From: Promerops cafer
Taxonomy: Eukaryota; Chordata; Aves; Passeriformes; Nectariniidae
Length of the DNA stretch: 64,000 nt
Assembly (NCBI GenBank): GCA_013398275.1
Contig: VZSE01015514.1
Coordinates: forward strand, 1,693,531 to 1,757,530
Direction: 5' to 3'
The notes below the pieces were generated by a model that worked only from the letters and a program-made list of their open reading frames with translations, did no database searches and was not told where the DNA came from. Each line of letters starts with the position of its first letter. Positions within the stretch are counted from its first letter, which is position 1. Positions 51,930 through 64,000 of this stretch are shown piece after piece. Both the position numbers and the translations under genes were made by a program.

Positions 51930-54900
51930 AAAGAGAAATTCTACTCCTTCAGGTATTCATTAAGAGCTAATAAATAGTTTTCTACCATCAAATCAAATAT
52001 ATACCTGTAAAGGTAAATGAAAAAAACCTCTGTGTTTTTCTAAAAATGTAAATGATTTTGAAGTTCCTTATAATTTTACTTATAGCAGTATAATAGCATG
52101 ATTAATAGTGTGTATATTAGTAATAATTAATTACAGTAACTATTATAATTTGATAATAATTTATAAAAATTCTAAAATTCCTTTGAAACAGCATATCAAA
52201 GGCATTTCTAGAAAGGAGAAAGCAATACTCTGGTTGTGTAACAATAAAAGGTACATTTTTTAATATCTACCTCACACTAGGATTATTTCTACCATGGAAC
52301 TAAATAATAAAGAATGATAATGCTTAGTAGAGTAATTTATATTTTGATACGTATTATAGATGTCTCTATTAAAATCAGTCATTTGTTCCAATATTTTTTC
52401 ATCAGAAGTTTCTTTAAGTCTCTTTGTCATTTGCTTAATCAATTTTCATTTATATTCCCAGTACCATTATTTTATTCACAGCATTATAAATCCTAGAAAT
52501 GTTTCTTTCTTTTTTTTTTTAAAGAATGCTAGTAATCAGGGTTTTTTTCTCCAAAACTAATTTTCTTGCAGAATTTCATGTTTTATTTCATACATCATTT
52601 ACAGCATGCTTCCTTTAAACCCCAAAGGCAGTATATAGGTTATAAAGAAAAAAAAACAGAATTGAAAAGCAAAGTCCTTTTATAATTGTGGTCATGGTTT
52701 TGTTGAGAATGACACTGGTTACATAATAAAAACTATTACTTTCTGCCTTAAAATCATCTCTAGGATTTTAGTAGGGTGTTTCACAATGGAATTGTTATTC
52801 TGTGAACAGCTCACTGGCATACATCAGAAAAGGAAAGAAATGAACAAGTTGACATCCTAATTTGATATTGCATGTTGGTATATTGAAGCAACACAAAGCT
52901 CACAAGAATAGAGACAAAATACCTGTGGAAAGGCCAATTAAGAATCAAAGCAGTGTTTTGGAAACAAGAAAGGATGTTTGCAGTAGTGTGAGAAGGACTT
53001 AACTCCCTTAAAGATAAAACACTCCTGTATCATCTCTGTGACTGACTTTGTTTCTTAAAGTGTGTAATACCTGATGTCAAAAGTTCAGAAGTCAGGAAAT
53101 ACATTGAATTATGTTAGCCCAATGGTACGTCAAAAGATTTCTTGAAGGAATTTCTTTTTATATTTCAGTACATCTGTGTGTACACGTCTCAAGATCAAAT
53201 TGATTCTCTATTCCAAATACCAGGTATTCCATGACTCCTCAACAGAACTTCTGCTCTTACCAGTTTATGTGAACTAATGGTTAAGCACAATTTTGCCTCA
53301 TACAGCTCACCATTTTATCAGTTTGGATTTTTGTCATTATGAGTGGACACAGTACTTTGCAAATTCACCCTGGTTACAAGTACAAGATAGAGACAACTGT
53401 CTGTCATTTTGTTTGTTTTCTGCTATAGGGTTCCTTTTTTTTGCATACTTACAGTCAGATATAAACAATATTTAATCATTCCAATAATTTTAATGTAGCA
53501 CAAAATATCATAAATGGTTAAAAATTCCTTAATTCTTAATAATGGTACTGACACACATACTGATATTTTCAGTTTCCTCCTACTGAATACCATATTGCTA
53601 AGTAGCTAAGAATCTGCAAAAAAATATTTCAGGATTTTTTAAACTGAAAAGAATTGGGTGAATTAATGATCTGAAGACATTGAATACAATGTCATTCTGT
53701 ACCTTTAGACATGGTTAGTCTTTGAGTGCTTGTGATTCTGATGAAATATAAATGAGGTATTTTTACTAGGAATTCAGCTTTATGGGTCTAGAAAAAAACA
53801 GCTGTGCTCTTGTTAATATTTGCTGGTAATGAACTGTTCAACAGTTCCTGTGCATCATATCCTCAGTCAAGAGACAGAATTGCTGGACAGCAATGGCATT
53901 GAACACAGATGCATTACGCTGTTGCATCTGTTTTGTCTCTACTGGGGTAGTAAACCACATTCTTCTGGACAGATAATCGTTGAATTTAAATCAGTGGAAG
54001 CAGCTGGTAAAATTTCAGGTGTTTTGATGCTACTCTTACTGTAAAGTCAAAATCATCACCTCATGAATTAATTAGGCATTTAAAAAACCCAACCAAATAA
54101 AGAAAGCTTAAAAAATACATTTCTTTTTTGTCACCTTATAAATAAATATGGAAGTCTTTGAAAAGCAGATCCCAGAGAAGGTAATAACGTCATGCTGGAT
54201 TATTTAATAATGTTCATATGCAACTTTGGGTAGTGAAACACTTTTTCAGAAGTAATCAGAAATAGCAATTAACCAGCCTTGAGAGAAATGTCTTGTGAAG
54301 AGAATGTGTGCTAAAAACAGCCATTGGTATCTGTGGTAACCTTCATCATATATGAGTGGAAAAAAAGGTGTAAAGTACAAACCATTACAAAAATCCTAGT
54401 AGAAGAACAGAGAAGTAAACAGTAAATGTAACAAATATAGAGAAAAAAAACTGTTTTTGTAACCCCAGGTAAGAAGTTTATGGTAGAGACATTATTGAAC
54501 AGTACATTATAACAGTTGTTTTATGAAGTGGAAAAGTCTGCAGATAATCATAGTAATGTGCATCCTGCTCTATAGTTTTAACTTTTTCCTGTGTGATGCT
54601 CGTTTGCTAATGTGTTCATGGCCTACTACCATTTCTATTGTAAACAATAGTTCTGATGCAATCACCTCTTTGTACTCTGATCCCCTTTCTTTTCTTCTGA
54701 TGCCTTTTTATGTCTTGCCTAAAAATAAACCTGCTTCCTCTGCTATGAATGAAGCTAATTTCCATTCAAAACTTATTTTTTCTTCTCTGATCTGTTTCAA
54801 ATCCCTTGTGCTGATTGAGCTTCTCACTTTCCTTTCTTTCTTAAAACGCTTCTGTGTTTTAGGGTTGCTCTCACATTGACCTTTGGAATAACGCACTCTT

Positions 54901-55200
54901 TATTCTTCACTTGCCTTTATCCAAATCCCTCATTAGTTAACAATTCCTACCTAAAACAAACTGAATGATGGAATGCAAACTCACTGACCACTGCAGTTCC
55001 CTCTCACTATGAAACAGTGACTGTTCAGTCCTGCCGTTTTTCAGTCCATTCAGTATTTCTTACACTGTTTGGTTTTCCAAATATGAAAAGTGCCATCCTG
55101 AGCAAAATGATGAAATCTTTGGTAGTGTGGAAAAGCATAAAATAAATAAAAGTTAGTATAAATTAAATGGTAATATTCACTCAAAGTAACAGTTACTGCA
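51930..55200. other. AT-rich DNA, no gene recognised
   Basis: About 3.3 kb with only short frames; the longest (54523-54879, 118 codons) is hydrophobic and has no recognised domain. Confidence 0.5.
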
Positions 55201-55680
55201 TGTCGTGATTTAGGAATGCTACTCCCCAATTTAGCTTTTCCACTCAGACTTTCCAAACCACACTGCCACTTGCTCACTCCCTTTCCCCCACCAGGAGGGT
55301 GACCAGAGAGAATTTTTGGCACAAAAGACAAAGATCAGAGACTGGGATAAGAACAATTTATTGGAAACATCAGTGAGATAAGAAAAATAACAGTAACAAT
55401 AACAATCTTAATAACAAAGATATACCAGAAAAGAGAATGTTTTATATGCAAAAATGCTCGCCACAGAGCCCAAAACAATGAATAATGGTCAACAGGTTTC
55501 TCACTCCACCATGCTTTTGTTCCACCACAAAGGGATATGCCTTCTTCCCAGAAAAGAGAGACAGAGTCCCTTTTCCCTGCCTCTGGCAGTGGCGTAAGGC
55601 AGTATTGAATAACATGATGTCTTCCCACGCTCCCTCCTGCTGATGTGGGCCAGAACCAGGACACCGCTGCAGTTACTACA
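55201..55680 (-). mobile_element. ERV LTR, minus strand
   Basis: On the minus strand a TATAAAA (55440-55446) precedes AATAAA (55357-55362) by about 80 bp, followed by a U5-like region ending in AAATCACGACA at 55201. That end, TGTCGTGATT on the plus strand, resembles the TGTCATGGTT end of the LTR at 7741. From memory, the sequence around the poly(A) signal (GGGATAAGAACAATTTATT on the plus strand) is typical of passerine ERVL LTRs. The U3 edge is unclear. CTGCA lies just before the element (55196-55200) and again at 55667-55671, but the right end would then not be CA, so the duplication is unproven. The frames at 55050-55718 are not genes. Confidence 0.65.
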
Positions 55681-57176
55681 GGTTTTGAATATCTAGCTTG
55701 CAGCAGTGTCATATCCACAAAAAATATAAAATCATTTCATACTGATTTAATAGCTTGCCTACCACATTTAAAGAATGATTTCTAAGTGGTTTTCCAATGC
55801 ATTTATTTAAAGAACCGTTTTGTTGAAAACAGGATTGCTGTGTCTCTCTGTCTGTGTGTATACTCCTCATGCAACAAGACTCTTATAAGGGAATTTGTGT
55901 TCCTCATCCTCAAATAAAAAAAATAATAAAAACCAACCTAAATGTTCATCAATTTAAGTATTCATGATGTTGTAAATTATTTAAGGATTCAAATGTATGC
56001 TATGTGATTCTCATGCAAATAATTTAAGGAACTGTTGAAAATCCCCAGCATGTAATTCAAATGAGGATGTTAGTATAGATAATCTCTCAAAATAAGGATT
56101 TTCTTTTAAATGATTTCCCTTCTGAATACACACCAACAGACCAAAATGAACTCATCTGCTCAGAAACAACCACTTTAGTTCATCAGGGGCTGAGACACTG
56201 ATAGAGAGAAACTTTGCATAAAGGTAAACAACATTCTGTGTTTTGCTGAATTGGTGCATACACAGAAATATTCCAGTTAGAAACCTTTATGCTTCTTTCT
56301 TTCCCCAGCCAATTTACAGAAGCTTAATCTTTACTAAAAGTCAATATTAGGTCAATACACAGGAGTCAATGAGTCATGTTAATTCTGTATTTGCAATTGC
56401 TCCTTGGAGGCATTACCTCATTCTGAATTGTAGATTTCAAATCTTGTTTTTTTTGTTTATTCAGTCACTGTGAAAAACTCTGCATTCATTATGATTAAAA
56501 AAAAAAAAATCTCTTCTTGGTCTACTTCTGTCTGTTCTAATATTACCAGAATATTTTGTATATTGTTGCTCTTTTTTTCTCTCGTAGCTCATCTACCATT
56601 GAGTCTACCTAGACAACTCACAAGTCGTAGTTAACTTAATCTGATATAAAGAAATAACAGTCAGACAACACGTATGGGTTTTTTTCAGAATCTTCACAAT
56701 TTTGTTGGTCAAAAAACCCAGCAGGAAGTTGCAACCAGCATGAAGTACAATTGCTTGAAGAGTAACAGATGATGCCTCATCACAGTACAGGAAACTGTGT
56801 GGTAAATCATCTGGAAATATGTCATGCAACCCAGCAGGAAAACCACTGAACTAAACTTTTTAGTCTGCCAAAGGCTGTTGCATAGACAAATAGACACAGA
56901 TACACCAGAGGGATTCAGTTATGTTGTTCAGAAGAACTCACTTCCATCAAATGCACAGCAGCATGTGAGAGGTGAAAGTCAATTGCTTGTTTGTATTATT
57001 AAACAAGGGGAGTACAGAGAAGTTTATATACAACCAGTTTTCTTCCTGCATGGATGGAGAGGTGGTAGGGTATGCCTGTGTGTTAGGGAGTGATTTAATT
57101 GTCTAGATAATGATGATGATGATGATGAATTGTTATAATGATGGTGATGACAGGGTTGAGTATTTATGGGTAAGAA
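55681..57176. other. No gene recognised
   Basis: AT-rich, with an A12 run near 56498 and a (TGA)n microsatellite at 57110-57128. Opposed short frames at 56605-57093 show no domain. Confidence 0.5.
57110..57128. repeat. (TGA)n microsatellite
   Basis: Six TGA trinucleotides, with more diffuse TGATGG units after them (57136-57150). Confidence 0.9.
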
Positions 57177-57196
57177 TCAGGGGGAAGACCAACAAA

Positions 57197-59420
57197 GTGG
57201 GAGTCTGTTATCGATCATCCAACCAAAATAAAGTGGTAGATGTTCTATAAGCATCTGGGAAAAGTCCTGTGGGGGACTAAACTTTGAGAATGTTTCCTGT
57301 AAATACAACACAATGGAGATGAAACTGCCTAGGAGGCTCCTGGAGTGTGTGGGAGATAACTTCCTGATGCAGCTGCTGAACGAGCCAACTTGGGGGGGTG
57401 GTCCACTGGACCTGTTTTTGTGAACAGAGGACTTGTGGATGATGTGGGGGTCAGAGAAGATGTTGGGCACAGAGATTGCTAAATGATAGAGCTTTTGATT
57501 CTCAGAGGAGTAAGGAGAGGGGTCAGTAGAACTGCTACCCTGGACTTACGGAGGGCAGACTTTGGCCTGTTTAGGAGACTGGTTGGCAGAGTCTGTTGGA
57601 AGGTAGTTCTGAATGGAGAGGAGTCCAGGAAGCCTGGACATTCCTCAGGAAAGAAATCTTGAAGGTGTGGGAGCTGGGCATCCATGTGTGCTGAAAGACA
57701 TGTCAGTGTGGAGGAAGATCAGCCAGGCTGTACAAAGGGCTGTGGCCAGGGATCAGGAAAAAGATGGAGAGTTAGTGGCCATTAGAAGAAGGGACTGGCA
57801 ACTCAGGAGGACTAAAAGTGTGTATGCAAGGAGAAATCAGGGCCAAGGCCCTTCTTTGTCTCAGTTTTTAAGAGTAAGACCGGTTTTCCCCAGGCCCTGA
57901 GATAGAAGACAGGGACAGGGAGCAGAATGAAGCCCCCATGGGCCAAATGGAAATGGTCAGTGGCTGACTACACCACTTAGACACACACACAGGTCTGTAC
58001 TGCCAGATGGGATCCACTCAAGGGTACTGAGAGAGCTGTCAGAAGGGCTCACCAACACGCTTTCCATCGTTTACCAACAGTCCTGTCTAACTGAGGATGT
58101 CCCAGATGGCTGGACATTAGCAAACATGATGACTATCTGCAAGGAAAGCCAGGACCATCTGGGGAACTACCTTGGTGCAGGGAAATGTCACGGAGCAGGT
58201 CATCTTCAGTGCCATCACATGGTGTGTAAAGGACAACCAGGGGATCAGGCCCAGCCAGAGTGGGTTTAGGAAAGGCAGGTCCTGCTTGACCAATGTGCTC
58301 TCCTTCTATGGAAAGGTAGCCCACTTAATGGATGAGGGAAAGGCTCTGAATGTTGTCTCCCTGGATTTTGTTGAAGCCTTTTACACCATCTACACGCCTT
58401 TTACGCCACAGCATTCTCTTGGAGAAACTGCCTGCTCATGGCTTGGATAGGTACAGCTTGTCAGGTAAAGAGCTGGCTGGATGGCTGGGCACAAGAGAAT
58501 GGTGATGAAGGGAGCTAAATCTTTTTGGCAGCTGATTATGGGGTTAAGGGCTAAGTTTTGGGGCCAGCCCTGTTTAGTATCTTTATCACTGATCTGGAAA
58601 AGGGCATCCGCTACACCCTTAGCAAGATGACAACAAGAAGGGCAGAAGTATTGATCTGCTGGAAGGTATAAAACCTCTGCAGAGGGATCTAGACAGGCTG
58701 ATGGGTTTAGGCCACTTGTAAAAGGTTCCATAANTGCCTGCTCATGGCTTGGATAGGTACAGCTTGTCAGGTAAAGAGCTGGCTGGATGGCTGGGCACAA
58801 GAGAATGGTGATGAAGGGAGCTAAATCTTTTTGGCAGCTGATTATGGGGTTAAGGGCTAAGTTTTGGGGCCAGCCCTGTTTAGTATCTTTATCACTGATC
58901 TGGAAAAGGGCATCCGCTACACCCTTAGCAAGATGACAACAAGAAGGGCAGAAGTATTGATCTGCTGGAAGGTATAAAACCTCTGCAGAGGGATCTAGAC
59001 AGGCTGATGGGTTTAGGCCACTTGTAAAAGGTTCCATAAGGCCAAGTGCTGTGTCCTGCACTTGGATCATAACAACCCCAGGCAGCGCTACAGGCTGGGA
59101 GAACGGTGTCTGGAAAGCTGCTGGGTAGAAAAGACCTGGAAGTGCTGGTCAACAGCAGCTGAACATGATCCAACATTGCCCAGGTGGCCAAGAAAGCCAA
59201 TGGCTTCCTGGCCCGTATCAGCAACAGTGTGGTCATCAGGACCAGAGAAGTGATTTCCCCCCTCTACTCGGCACTGGTGAGGCCATACCTTGAATCCTGC
59301 ATCCAGTTCTGGACCCCTTAATTTCAGGAAGGACATTGAGGTGCTGGAGTGTGTCCAGAGAAGGGCAACAGAGCTGGTGAAGGGCCTGGAACCCAAGTTC
59401 CATGAGGAGCAGCTGAGGGA
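57197..59420 (+). pseudogene. CR1 ORF2 (endonuclease-reverse transcriptase) remnant
   Basis: The parent protein would nick DNA and copy CR1 RNA at the insertion site. Visible pieces in order: VGVCYRSSNQNKVVDV (57197-57244) and LLECVGDNFLMQLLNEPTW (57330-57390) from the endonuclease; TATLDLRRADFGLF (about 57530-57573) from the linker; QSGFRKGRSCLTNVLSFYGK and VVSLDFVEAFYTI (58250-58390) from the reverse transcriptase; GPALFSIFITDLEKGI (about 58562-58610). The catalytic box that should follow, FADDTKL, is broken: the frame slips at LSK and reads on out of frame. Later pieces (SALVRPYLESCIQFW, about 59265-59310) are in another frame. Many stops and shifts make it a dead copy. The 226-codon minus-strand frame at 58390-59070 is an antisense artefact of the duplication and contains the N. 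Confidence 0.9.
58429..59039. repeat. 305-bp direct duplication around a single N (likely assembly artefact)
   Basis: 58429-58733 and 58735-59039 are identical as far as I can read, joined by one N at 58734. The CR1 reading makes sense only with one copy: after 58733 the element should continue at 59040. A scaffolding join that failed to merge overlapping ends explains it better than a biological duplication inside an old, otherwise diverged CR1. Confidence 0.92.
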
Positions 59421-59771
59421 TCTGGGGTTTTTTTAGTCTGAAGGGAAGATGCTAATGTGCTCTACAACTACCAGAAAGGAGGTTGTAGCCAGATGAAGGT
59501 TGATCTCTTCTCCCAGGTAACAAGAGATAAGACAAGAGGGAATGGCCTCAAGTTGCACCAGAGGAGGTTTAATTTGGATATAAGGAAGAATTTCTTCACT
59601 GAAAAGAGTTGTCAAGTATAGGAATAGGCTACTTAGAGAAGTCGTGGAGTCACCATCTGAGGAGATGTTTAAAAGATGTTTAGATTTGCACCAAGGGACA
59701 TATTTTATTGGTGGGTCAATGGTTGTTCTTAGAGCTCATTTTCATTGTAAATGAGTCTGTAATTCCATGGC

Positions 59772-62700
59772 ATGACAAAGCACTGCACTGGTCACTTCAG
59801 TCTCTACACAGAGCACTGTAGTAAATTTTGATCAGTGATTCCATTCTTCACGTGTCCTGAGAAAATACTTTTGCAAGTACACTATTCCTAACATATAAAA
59901 TGTTCTGAATAAAATAAAAAGAAGTAAAAAGAACAGTCTACAGAAAGACAATTTTTGAGCTGTTCAATCTCTACACCACTTACTGGCCAGGCTGACTGAA
60001 AAACACAGACTTGTTTGCAGCTGTCATATGCTCCTTCTTTAACTTAGTTAATGATGGTCTACAGAAGCTATTCATTAGAGTCATAAACAGCTTTCCTCTG
60101 ACTGAATCTTCTTCTGAGACTAAAGGAGTGAAGCTGTCTTGAAGAGACAAAAAGAAAAAGATCTCACAGATGATGTACAAGTCATGGTTTCTAAGGGATC
60201 AGCCAGAAAATGTGGCTTAAAATCATTTTATCAAATTGGAAGGTGGTATCTTATCATGGTAGTGACCCATCAAGATCTTGTAAGATTTTCTTCTTCCATG
60301 GAATTACTTTGCTCTCCCATTTTCAAGCAGTTGCAATCGGGACTATATAAAGGCTGCTTCAATTTGTTTCCTGTTGCCATAGAAGCACACAGAATTTCAC
60401 AGTTCTCAGGATGGCCTTAATAGATGTTGTGCACTCACAGAGTTATGATGGGTCCATGTGTATCTCCTGCCAGGGAGGACTTTGAATTGAAGCATGCTGC
60501 ATCAGAATGAAGATGTTGCACAAAAGTGCAATTTTCCGTGGATGTACAATTAAAACCCTGGTATGAATCAACTTGTCCTCCAAAGACCATGTAATATATA
60601 TTAAGATCTTCATTTTTGTATGAACTTTCTGCAAATGCTAGATAGTGAACACTTATGAAAATAAAAGATTATTATCTCATCTGTTTAATTTTAAAAATAG
60701 CAACCTACCATGATGGCTTTTTAATGCCAGTAGTAGCTCCTAGACTTCAGGTGCCAGTGACTACTATAACTGAAACTGAGTGAAACTGACCCTTTAATCC
60801 TTAATAAGTAGTAAAAGGTAGCATCATCAAGCTCTGATGTTAGATATCATCTTTCAGGTAAGAGTTGGAGCTTGCCAAATTCATAAGACAGTAATTTCTT
60901 TTAAGAAGTTTCTGAAGAAGAGATGAATCACTGATATCTTTGATGAACAAAAATTTTCTACATCACAGCATGTCATTGGAGGACCAAAAAGGACCACCAT
61001 GGACAGGTGTTTCTTTTTAAGTCTTACTTATAGCAATTTTTACCCTATTTTGTATCAATTTCAATACTAGCATTAAATATTACTGAGAATTATTTAGGCC
61101 ATTTCTAAAAGCATTTTAAAAATAATTTTTCTATTTAGACATCAGACCTAAATGAACTGCACAGATTTATTTTATCTTAAATTTCAAAATATCTGTTTTA
61201 ATAAATTAGATTCTCAGGGAAGAATGAAGTATTAATTTATTAACAAGAAGAAAAAGGGAGGAGATAGGAAGGGAGGAGAGGGGAGGAAAGGAGAGGACAA
61301 GATAGGAGAGAAAGGTATAGGTAAGAATTTTTTGTTCTAGCTAAGCACAGTTTGCTTGGAAGAATTTGGAGGAATTGGTAGTCAGTAGCTGTTCCCTTTC
61401 CAAAGTCAACTTAGTCTGCACACCAAATAGTAGAACAGTGAATATAAATGCCAAATGTTATATGTCATTCCTATATCTACATAATTATATACACATGCAT
61501 AACTAGAATTATTTATATAGACACTACATCACGATTAGATTTCAGGTAAAAAATTGTCCAGTAAGGTTAAAAATGCAACTACATGGACAACCTGAGTTTG
61601 ATTTTCAGAAGGTCCATTGCAATCTGTGCCAAAACCCATAATTTTTGTGAAGGTACTGGTCCTACACATTCAGAAGCTCCCACTCCTATGAACATTCAAA
61701 TATGGGCAAAACAGAGTTCATCCATACATGGAAATGGACAAATCTCTCTGCTGAAATGTTGCAGACCATTGCTCAGTGAGGACAATCTCTCCTCGTTTGT
61801 GGTATTTCTCACTCAAAATGAATTTACATTACGCAGTCAGGAGCAGATATTCTATTCAGGACATATTGGGTCTCCCAATACCTGTCCAGAAATCAGCATT
61901 GTCAGAAGCAACAGAAATGAACAAAGCATATAGTAGTGACAGCAGCAGAAAATTAATGAGTTGCTAGTCTTCCTGAAATTATGTTTCACTCAAATGGTTT
62001 GAAATCTTTAGTATTTATTCAAGATATTGCAAAAATGCAAAACTGTTGTCTGCCATATTTTTGGCTAACACACTTATGATATTCCAGTCTGTTCTAGAGT
62101 GTGGGTTGGTTTTCTCAAAGCCAGTTTTATAATGCATTTAGCGATAATGACAAAATTACTTCATAAAACATGGGGGGAGTAAACCCCAACAGCACCTGCT
62201 TAAAAGAAAGAGGAAACTGGGCTTGAACAATTAACTCTTATTTCCCTGAGTAGAAAAAGGTAGAACAACAACAGTCAAGGACGTAGCTTCATTCGACAAT
62301 TAAAAAATATAACTAAATTACAGTGGTACTGCAAAAACAAGAAGATAAATACATTTGTATGTTGCTTGCAGGCTCTTTACCCACCACAATGTTATTTAAA
62401 TCCAGAAGTCTGTCTAAAATACTATTTCCACTAATGATGAACTTCAACATTTCAGGAATCAATAGAACTATTCAGCAAACACTTAATCCACTGTATCCCA
62501 CTACTTTCAGGGGGACTTGGATCAAGCTGAAAATAAAGTATCAAAGTACTACACAATGTGAGCATCAGAACCTGGAGTAGGTAATGATTTTCCTTGGGAT
62601 ATTTTTGTTGTATTTTAATTTGTAGATTAATAAAATAAAAAGGGTAGACATTGTATGAGTAAACATTTTCAATCATGATAAAAGATGACAATTGAGATCA

Positions 62701-63555
62701 TTCTAAGTGCATTCTAAGATTACTCTTCTATTTATGTCAAAGGAAGTTTGTTTTAATACAGTAAAATTGATACATATTATTCAGGAGTAAACATTGAAAT
62801 TTTACACACAGACAGGAAAGGATTTAAACAGCATTTTTTCATATTTGCAAGGTATTTTTTGATCCTTACTTCATTACTGAAAGAAATGTGCACAATACAG
62901 AATGGTCCAGTAACTGTTGTTTTGAGTCTGCACAGAGGACTAATACCTTCACCCGTCATAGCCTTTTCATATATCCTTAGAAATTAAGGCAAATCTAATA
63001 TCTCAAATACCAAAGTCAACAGCAAACCATGGTAATGAACTTAGCTGACTAAGTAAATATTTTCTCATTTACAATGCTAACACTACTCTTCATTATAATT
63101 TCCTGCTAATTCTAAAACAGGCCATGAGGCAATTCAGGTTTTGTATTAGAATGTAACAATATATCTAAAGTTAGAGATATTTTTTCCTTCTTCCCCTAGT
63201 GAGGAAAATCAAACTTTTCCATATTGAGAGACTGCACAAGATCTTCTGGCTATTTGCTGTTGCCATGTCAACTACTTTGCTCTTAGTTATTGCTATGTCC
63301 TTACATTTTTCTGCTGGAAATTTAGCTGGAGACATATAGTCTTTTCATGGCTTGTATTATCAGCAAAGAGAGGGAGAGAGCTTGAGTTCTTGTGCAAATG
63401 TGTATGATAGCAATAACTAAAGGGGAAGATAGAATATAAATTCCTTGCACTTATATTTTGTATTCAGTTGTTTCTTTCCTGTTTCCTTCTTTTCTGTTTC
63501 TTGGAGGCAATTATTTGTTTCTTTCCTAGGCAAGAACCTAGGAAATAAGTCTTTT
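59772..63555. other. AT-rich DNA, no gene recognised
   Basis: Nearly 4 kb. Frames at 60139-60420, 61583-61933 (116 codons) and 62323-62580 have no recognised domain. A polypurine tract lies at 61245-61315. Confidence 0.5.
61245..61315. repeat. Polypurine AGGAG/GGGAGG tract
   Basis: Nearly pure A and G on the plus strand, with irregular GGAGAGG units and two pyrimidine-containing GATAGGA interruptions. Confidence 0.88.
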
Positions 63556-64000
63556 TGTGCTGGTTTAGCTGTGCTAGAGGTAGTTTTCTTCATAGTAGCT
63601 TGTATGGGGAAATATTTTGAATTTGTGATGAAAACAGCATCAAAATAACAGGGATATTTTAGTCACTGCTGAGAAGCACTTATTGCAGAGAAAAGGTCTT
63701 TTCTGCTCCTCACCCCATTCCACCAATAAGGGGTCTGGGGCTGCACAAGGAGCTGGGAGGGGACACAGCTGGGACACCTGGCACCAGCTGACCATATTCC
63801 ACACCATATCATATCATGCTTGGCAATAAAACATGGGAGGGGAATTTTGCTGTGGCTGCCCTTGCTTTGGGACCGGTTGGATCTCAGACAACTGATTTTA
63901 AGTGTCACTTAGATGATGGCAAGTAAGAGTTTGAGGCGGTTTTTTGCAGCCTTGCCTTGCCTTGCCTTGACTCGCCAGAACTCCTCTCCTCTCCTCTCCT
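63556..64000 (+). mobile_element. ERVL-type LTR, cut by the window edge
   Basis: It begins TGTGCTGGTTTAGCTG (63556) and carries a run of features I know from memory as a widespread avian ERVL LTR: GAAAACAGCATC (63630s), CACTGCTGAGAAGCACTTA (about 63664-63683), AGGTCTTTTCTGCTCCTCAC (63695-63714), GGAGGGGACACAGCTGGGAC (about 63756-63775) and CCACACCATATCATATCATG (63799-63818). Where that family usually has a TATA box this copy reads GGCAATAAAACATGG (about 63821-63835). The element continues beyond the window, so neither the poly(A) region nor a target duplication can be seen. The minus-strand frame at 63663-63908 is a shadow. Confidence 0.75.
63950..64000. repeat. Two pentanucleotide microsatellites
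   Basis: (CCTTG)4 at 63950-63969 and (CTCCT)4 at 63981-64000, the second running off the window. They interrupt or follow the LTR sequence and are probably repeat growth within it. Confidence 0.85.

Larger units (their letters stand above)
57177..59771 (+). mobile_element. Longest CR1 copy in the window, plus strand
   Basis: It starts inside the CR1 endonuclease domain and runs through the reverse transcriptase to the 3' untranslated end, which closes with GAGTCTGTAATTCC in place of clean ATTCTATGA repeats. Without the 305-bp assembly duplication it is about 2.3 kb, roughly half of a full CR1. The 3' stretch GTCGTGGAGTCACCATCTGA (59640-59659) matches the plus-strand fragment at 12144-12313, so the two look like the same subfamily. 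No clear target duplication is visible, as is usual for CR1. Confidence 0.92.

Noticed and set aside
58390..59070. 226-codon minus-strand open frame, the longest in the window
   Set aside because: It is antisense to CR1 and its length comes from the duplicated 305 bp around an N; it contains an undefined residue.

Overview
This is vertebrate nuclear DNA, almost certainly from a bird and more likely a songbird than a fowl. The evidence is a set of dead CR1 non-LTR retrotransposon pieces in both orientations, several endogenous-retrovirus LTRs of kinds I associate from memory with passerine genomes, microsatellites, and a long AT-rich background with no bacterial-style gene packing. The taxon is inferred from repeat content; no host gene confirms it.

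I found no host protein-coding exon, tRNA, rRNA or CRISPR array that I can support. The short open frames (mostly 60-140 codons) look like chance frames or translations of repeats. The window is best read as intergenic DNA or the interior of a very large intron.

Layout. 1-3022: unique DNA with a two-phase GGAA/GGCA microsatellite. 3027-3591: solo LTR. 4473-4550: purine tract. 7741-9423: long solo LTR with fold-back ends and a perfect 5-bp target duplication, typical of ERVL-type insertions. 9981-11098: CR1, minus strand, with most of the reverse transcriptase (RT) deleted. 12144-12313: CR1 3' end, plus. 18162-19160: two adjacent LTR-like segments, minus. 23298-23680 and 27650-27850: CR1 3' ends, minus. 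36660-37395: CR1 with a plus segment joined to an inverted minus segment. 46981-47292: CR1 3' end, minus. 50526-51559: a duplication broken by two single Ns. 55201-55680: LTR, minus. 57177-59771: the longest CR1 copy, plus, with a 305-bp duplication broken by a single N. 63556-64000: LTR, plus, running off the window.

How the parts relate: there is no operon or pathway. Repeats were layered into neutral DNA over time, and every CR1 copy is 5'-truncated, frameshifted or rearranged. Two segments (51119-51559 and 58734-59039) are probably assembly artefacts; removing them would shorten the locus by 441 and 306 bp. I did not find a convincing undescribed biological system. The most notable structure is the LTR at 7741-9423, whose terminus can fold on itself and also pairs with the opposite terminus.
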